Positions 7,884-10,305 of a stretch of DNA of 10,305 nucleotides are shown here, piece after piece; position 1 is the first letter of the stretch; each line of letters begins with the position of its first letter. Location of the stretch: the NCBI GenBank assembly GCA_002336405.1, contig DDEJ01000022.1:1-10305 (forward strand). Direction: 5' to 3'. Made by a program: the position numbers and the translations under genes. The notes beneath the pieces were generated by a model, which worked only from the letters and a program-made list of their open reading frames with translations, did no database searches and was not told the origin of the DNA. Origin of the DNA: Rhodobacteraceae bacterium UBA1957 (GTDB lineage: Bacteria > Pseudomonadota > Alphaproteobacteria > Rhodobacterales > Rhodobacteraceae).

Positions 7884-9626
7884 ATGCCAAAAAAGCTGAT
7901 CAATGATCCCGACGATCTAATTGCGGAATTAATCGAAGGGATTATTTCGGCCCATCCCAATCATTTGACCGTCCAAGGCGAGACTAGCCGCGCCATCGTT
8001 GCAATAAACGGGCCGCGCGACGGCAAGGTTGGTATTGTCGTCGGCGGTGGATCGGGGCACGAGCCTGCCTTTGCAGGGTATGTCGGCAAAGGTCTGGCGG
8101 ATGCGGCTCCGTTAGGGAATATATTTGCGTCTCCTTCCCCCACGCAAATTATGGACGCCGGATTCGCCGCCGATGGCGGTGCGGGGGTGTTGTTCCTTTA
8201 CGGGAATTATACCGGTGACGTTATGAACTTCGGGATGGCCGAAGAAAGCATGGCAAAACAAGGCGTTGTTGCCCGCTCTTTCGTCACCACGGACGACGTG
8301 GCGTCGGCCCCCGCTGACAAGAGCAACGAACGACGCGGAATCGCTGGCAATTTCTTTGTGTTCAAAGTGGCTGGGGCTGCGGCGGATTTAAATTTAACTC
8401 TGGAGGATGTTGAAGTGGCGGCGCGACGTGCCAACGATGCGACCCGTACGATGGGCGTCGCGCTTTCTGCCTGTTCGATGCCGCAAACGGGAAAGGCCAA
8501 TTTTGACATCCCCGATGGTGACATGGAAATTGGCATGGGCATCCACGGCGAGCCTGGTATTGTAAGGCTCCCCGCCGAAAGCGCTGATGCTGTAACTGAT
8601 CGCCTAATGCAACCCATTTTGGCAGAATTAGCACTGAAAGCAGGGGACAAAGTTGCGGTTTTGGTCAACGGTCTTGGGTCAACTACGTTGCTAGAGCTTT
8701 ATTTGTTACATCGCCGCGTCGCACAAATTTTGCACGCGGAAAATGTCACGATTTATCACAGTTGGGTTGGGGAATATTGCACCTCACTGGAAATGGGTGG
8801 GGCCTCTGTGTCTTTAATAAAACTTGACGAAGACTTGCAGCGCTGGCTGGATCATCCCTGTGACACGCCCGCGTTGCGGGTTGGCACAGGTCAAAACACT
8901 GTTGAAAAACCTGTAAAACGCAGTCCCAGAAAGCAGACACATATTCAGGAACGCACAAAACGCGATCAATCCAGCCTTGACAGCTCGGGTCAAATTACAC
9001 CGGAAGTGTTTCGTGACATGATGGTTGCCTCGGCAGAGGCCATTTTTTCCCAGCGAAATTACTTGTGTGAACTGGACGGAGACCTTGGCGACGGCGATCA
9101 TGGCATTACCATGGAAATTGGTTGGAAAGCAGCCTTGAGCTTGGTAGAGCAAACCGACGTCAAAGCCACAATTTTAGAACTTTGCGAAGACATGGGCCAA
9201 GCTTTTCTGGATGCAGTTGGAGCATCGGTTGGACCTCTTTATGCATCGGGTTTCAACACAGCGGGCGAAGCGGTCAGTGATCGCCTTAACCTTGATGCTG
9301 GGGCAATGATCGCTTGGTTAGACGGTATGACACGAGGCATCACTGTTCGGGGCGGCGCTTCTGTAGGTGACAAAACAATGATCGACGCATGGGAACCTGC
9401 CGTTGCAGCCGCCAAACAAGCGTTTGAAAAAGGTGCATCGGTCGGAGACTGTCTGACGGCTGGCGCGCGAGCCGCTTCCATGGGAGCCGAGGCAACAACT
9501 CAAATGCAAAGCAATCGCGGAAGATCCAAAAAGCTTGGCATACGATCAGTTGGACACAAAGATCCGGGGGCTGCTTCTGCTGCGATCATGATTGCAGCTT
9601 GGGCCAAAACTGTGCAAGCGCTCTAA
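7884..9626 (+). CDS. Intact fused DhaK-DhaL kinase, likely for dihydroxyacetone or another small ketose
   Basis: A 580-residue ATP-dependent ketose kinase. The DhaK half has GGGSGHEP at 54-61 and the covalent substrate-binding His221 in IGMGIHGEPG. A basic, polar linker spans ~342-371. The DhaL half has the Mg-ATP aspartates in LDGDLGDGD (D398, D403, D405), then GASVGPLY, GDKTMIDAWEP and the C-terminal GHKDPGAASAAI, all intact. The frame is open from an ATG at 7839 (595 residues). I prefer 7884 because MPKKLINDP is where DhaK proteins normally begin and His221 then falls at the usual position. Ribosome sites are weak for both starts. The motifs differ from the upstream kinase (GNIFASPSP versus CGDVFASPST; LDGDLGDGDHG versus LDTKSGDGDTG), so it is not a recent duplicate. 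With RpiB remnants next door, a tetrulose kinase role is possible. It is the last gene of the rightward operon. Confidence 0.92.
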   Translation: MPKKLINDPDDLIAELIEGIISAHPNHLTVQGETSRAIVAINGPRDGKVGIVVGGGSGHEPAFAGYVGKGLADAAPLGNIFASPSPTQIMDAGFAADGGAGVLFLYGNYTGDVMNFGMAEESMAKQGVVARSFVTTDDVASAPADKSNERRGIAGNFFVFKVAGAAADLNLTLEDVEVAARRANDATRTMGVALSACSMPQTGKANFDIPDGDMEIGMGIHGEPGIVRLPAESADAVTDRLMQPILAELALKAGDKVAVLVNGLGSTTLLELYLLHRRVAQILHAENVTIYHSWVGEYCTSLEMGGASVSLIKLDEDLQRWLDHPCDTPALRVGTGQNTVEKPVKRSPRKQTHIQERTKRDQSSLDSSGQITPEVFRDMMVASAEAIFSQRNYLCELDGDLGDGDHGITMEIGWKAALSLVEQTDVKATILELCEDMGQAFLDAVGASVGPLYASGFNTAGEAVSDRLNLDAGAMIAWLDGMTRGITVRGGASVGDKTMIDAWEPAVAAAKQAFEKGASVGDCLTAGARAASMGAEATTQMQSNRGRSKKLGIRSVGHKDPGAASAAIMIAAWAKTVQAL

Positions 9627-9659
9627 CGGCGCGACTGCCTGTGCGATCACGCAAAACCT

Positions 9660-9907
9660 GATAGTATTTTCGTCGATCTTATTGATCGCACCCACATTAT
9701 CAGTCAAACGGCCCTCGGGATCAAATGTGCTGGATAAGAAATCTTCGCAATATCCTTGGCCAATTCAGCTCCAATCACCCGCGCACCTATGGTGAAGATT
9801 TGTGCATTTTAAGATTTGCAGCTTGGCTCACAGAATAGGTATCGTGGCATCGCATTGCCCGAATACCCGGCACTTTGTTGGCAGAGAGACAAACACTGAT
9901 CCAAGAG
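9660..9907 (-). pseudogene. RpiB-type sugar-phosphate isomerase remnant
   Basis: The minus strand encodes the C-terminal part of a ribose-5-phosphate isomerase B/LacAB-family protein in several frames. One frame (from ~9894 down to 9811) reads VCLSANKVPGIRAMRCHDTYSVSQAANL, given here as VCLSANKVPGIRA followed by MRCHDTYSVSQAANL. A one-base shortfall in the A run at 9807-9810 moves it to NAQIFTIGARVIGAELAKD (9808-9740). A missing T near 9739-9741 moves it to LSSTFDPEGRLTDNVGAINK (9737-9669). A missing A near 9667-9670 would give DEKYYQ. The N-terminal half is absent, and IS66 sequence begins where the GTG-type active-site loop should be. It is convergent with the second kinase gene, unlike a normal operon member. 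RpiB proteins isomerise pentose or tetrose phosphates, so the intact gene would have fitted the kinase pathway. Family recognition is strong; exact ends are approximate. Confidence 0.8.
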
Positions 9908-10305
9908 CCGAAAACCAAAACCACAAGGCTCTGGGTCTACGCCCGAGATGAGACGCCTTGGGCCAGCGGGGCACCGCCCGCCGTCTGGTACCAGTTCTCC
10001 ACCAGCCGTGGGGCGGAACATCCCAGTCTGCATCTGGCGACCTACGAGGGTTTTGCTCATGCGGGTGCCTATGCGGGGTATAACGACGCTTACCGCACGG
10101 GGCGCATCAAAGAGATGGTCTGCCCTCTCGGCAGCATGCTTCGCATGCGCCTGTCAGGTAATATATGGCCCATGTGCGCCGTGAGTTCTTCGCCTTTTAT
10201 GAAAGCACCAAGCTGCCCGTGGCGGGGGAAGCCGTTCTACGCTTCAAGAAACTCTATGACGTTGAGACGCAAGCGCGGTTCCTGCCGGCAGCTGAACGCG
10301 TGGCC
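9908..10305 (+). mobile_element. IS66-family transposase fragment (internal piece, inactive)
   Basis: The plus strand encodes an internal part of an IS66 TnpC/DDE transposase, starting at KTKTTRLWVYARDE (from 9911) and continuing through WYQFSTSRGAEHPSLHLATY. The expected DAYAGYN motif reads GAYAGYN, with GGT at 10064-10066 replacing the second catalytic Asp. After GRIKEMVC the frame is broken by a 41-bp insertion (10125-10165). Homology then resumes in another frame as AHVRREFFAFYESTKLPV and runs to the window end. The transposase's N-terminal part, the TnpA/TnpB genes and the left inverted repeat are missing. The piece therefore arose by deletion or rearrangement, not by a clean insertion here. 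It reads as richer in G and C than the neighbouring sugar genes. No function is expected. Confidence 0.85.
10125..10165. repeat. 41-bp palindromic insertion inside the IS66 remnant
   Basis: Removing these 41 bases restores the continuous IS66 reading ...EMVC-LAHVRREFF. The segment contains GGCAGCATGC and GCATGCGCC around a TTC loop, a nine-pair stem with one bulged A. No target duplication is obvious at the edges. It could be a small mobile palindrome or local slippage; no family is recognised. Confidence 0.5.

Noticed and set aside
8207..8668. A 153-codon minus-strand open frame opposite the second kinase.
   Set aside because: It is Ser/Ala/Pro-rich shadow translation of the DhaK domain with no motif or ribosome site.
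9674..9688. Inverted repeat CGATC-TTATT-GATCG after the second kinase, considered as a terminator.
   Set aside because: The stem is only five pairs, has no following T run, and falls within the readable part of the RpiB remnant.

Overview
The window looks like a sugar-utilisation locus from an alphaproteobacterium, possibly a Roseobacter-group Rhodobacterales. This rests on gene content and protein style: a MalK/UgpC-type ATPase beside a Gfo/Idh/MocA oxidoreductase and a TIM-barrel isomerase-like protein, with mid-range GC. It is a guess from memory of such clusters, not a search result. I see no plasmid, phage, CRISPR, tRNA or rRNA features.

Left arm (1-3675, minus strand). A tight operon reads leftward: a LacI-family regulator (2653-3675), a sugar phosphate isomerase/epimerase-like TIM-barrel protein (1568-2620), a Gfo/Idh/MocA NAD(P)-dependent oxidoreductase (351-1556), and the first 119 codons of a sugar ABC-transporter ATPase (1-358) that runs off the window. 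Gaps are 32 bp, 11 bp and an 8-bp overlap.

Divergent control region (3676-3800). It holds two near-identical operator-like sites 23 bp apart, one a perfect 14-bp palindrome (TTGACGTACGTCAA). They are placed so that the LacI-type regulator could control both arms.

Right arm (3801-9626, plus strand). The order is a FucU/RbsD-type sugar mutarotase, a fused DhaK-DhaL dihydroxyacetone-type kinase whose last ~48 codons are broken by two frameshifts and a stop codon, a flavin-dependent monooxygenase with an N-terminal NTF2/SnoaL-like domain, and a second, intact DhaK-DhaL kinase of a different subtype. The spacers before the last two genes carry related hairpins.

Right edge (9627-10305). This is a graveyard. 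A minus-strand remnant of an RpiB-type sugar-phosphate isomerase carries three one-base deletions. It joins directly to an internal piece of an IS66-family transposase that has a lost catalytic Asp and a 41-bp palindromic insertion.

Working model (inference). A sugar, polyol or glycoside is imported by the ABC system, oxidised by the Gfo/Idh/MocA enzyme, processed by the TIM-barrel enzyme and mutarotase, and phosphorylated as a small ketose by the kinase(s). RpiB would have isomerised the phosphate before it was lost. Kinase plus RpiB resembles tetrulose (erythritol/threitol) pathways, but the real substrate cannot be read from the sequence. The monooxygenase has no obvious place in the scheme and is the most puzzling intact gene.
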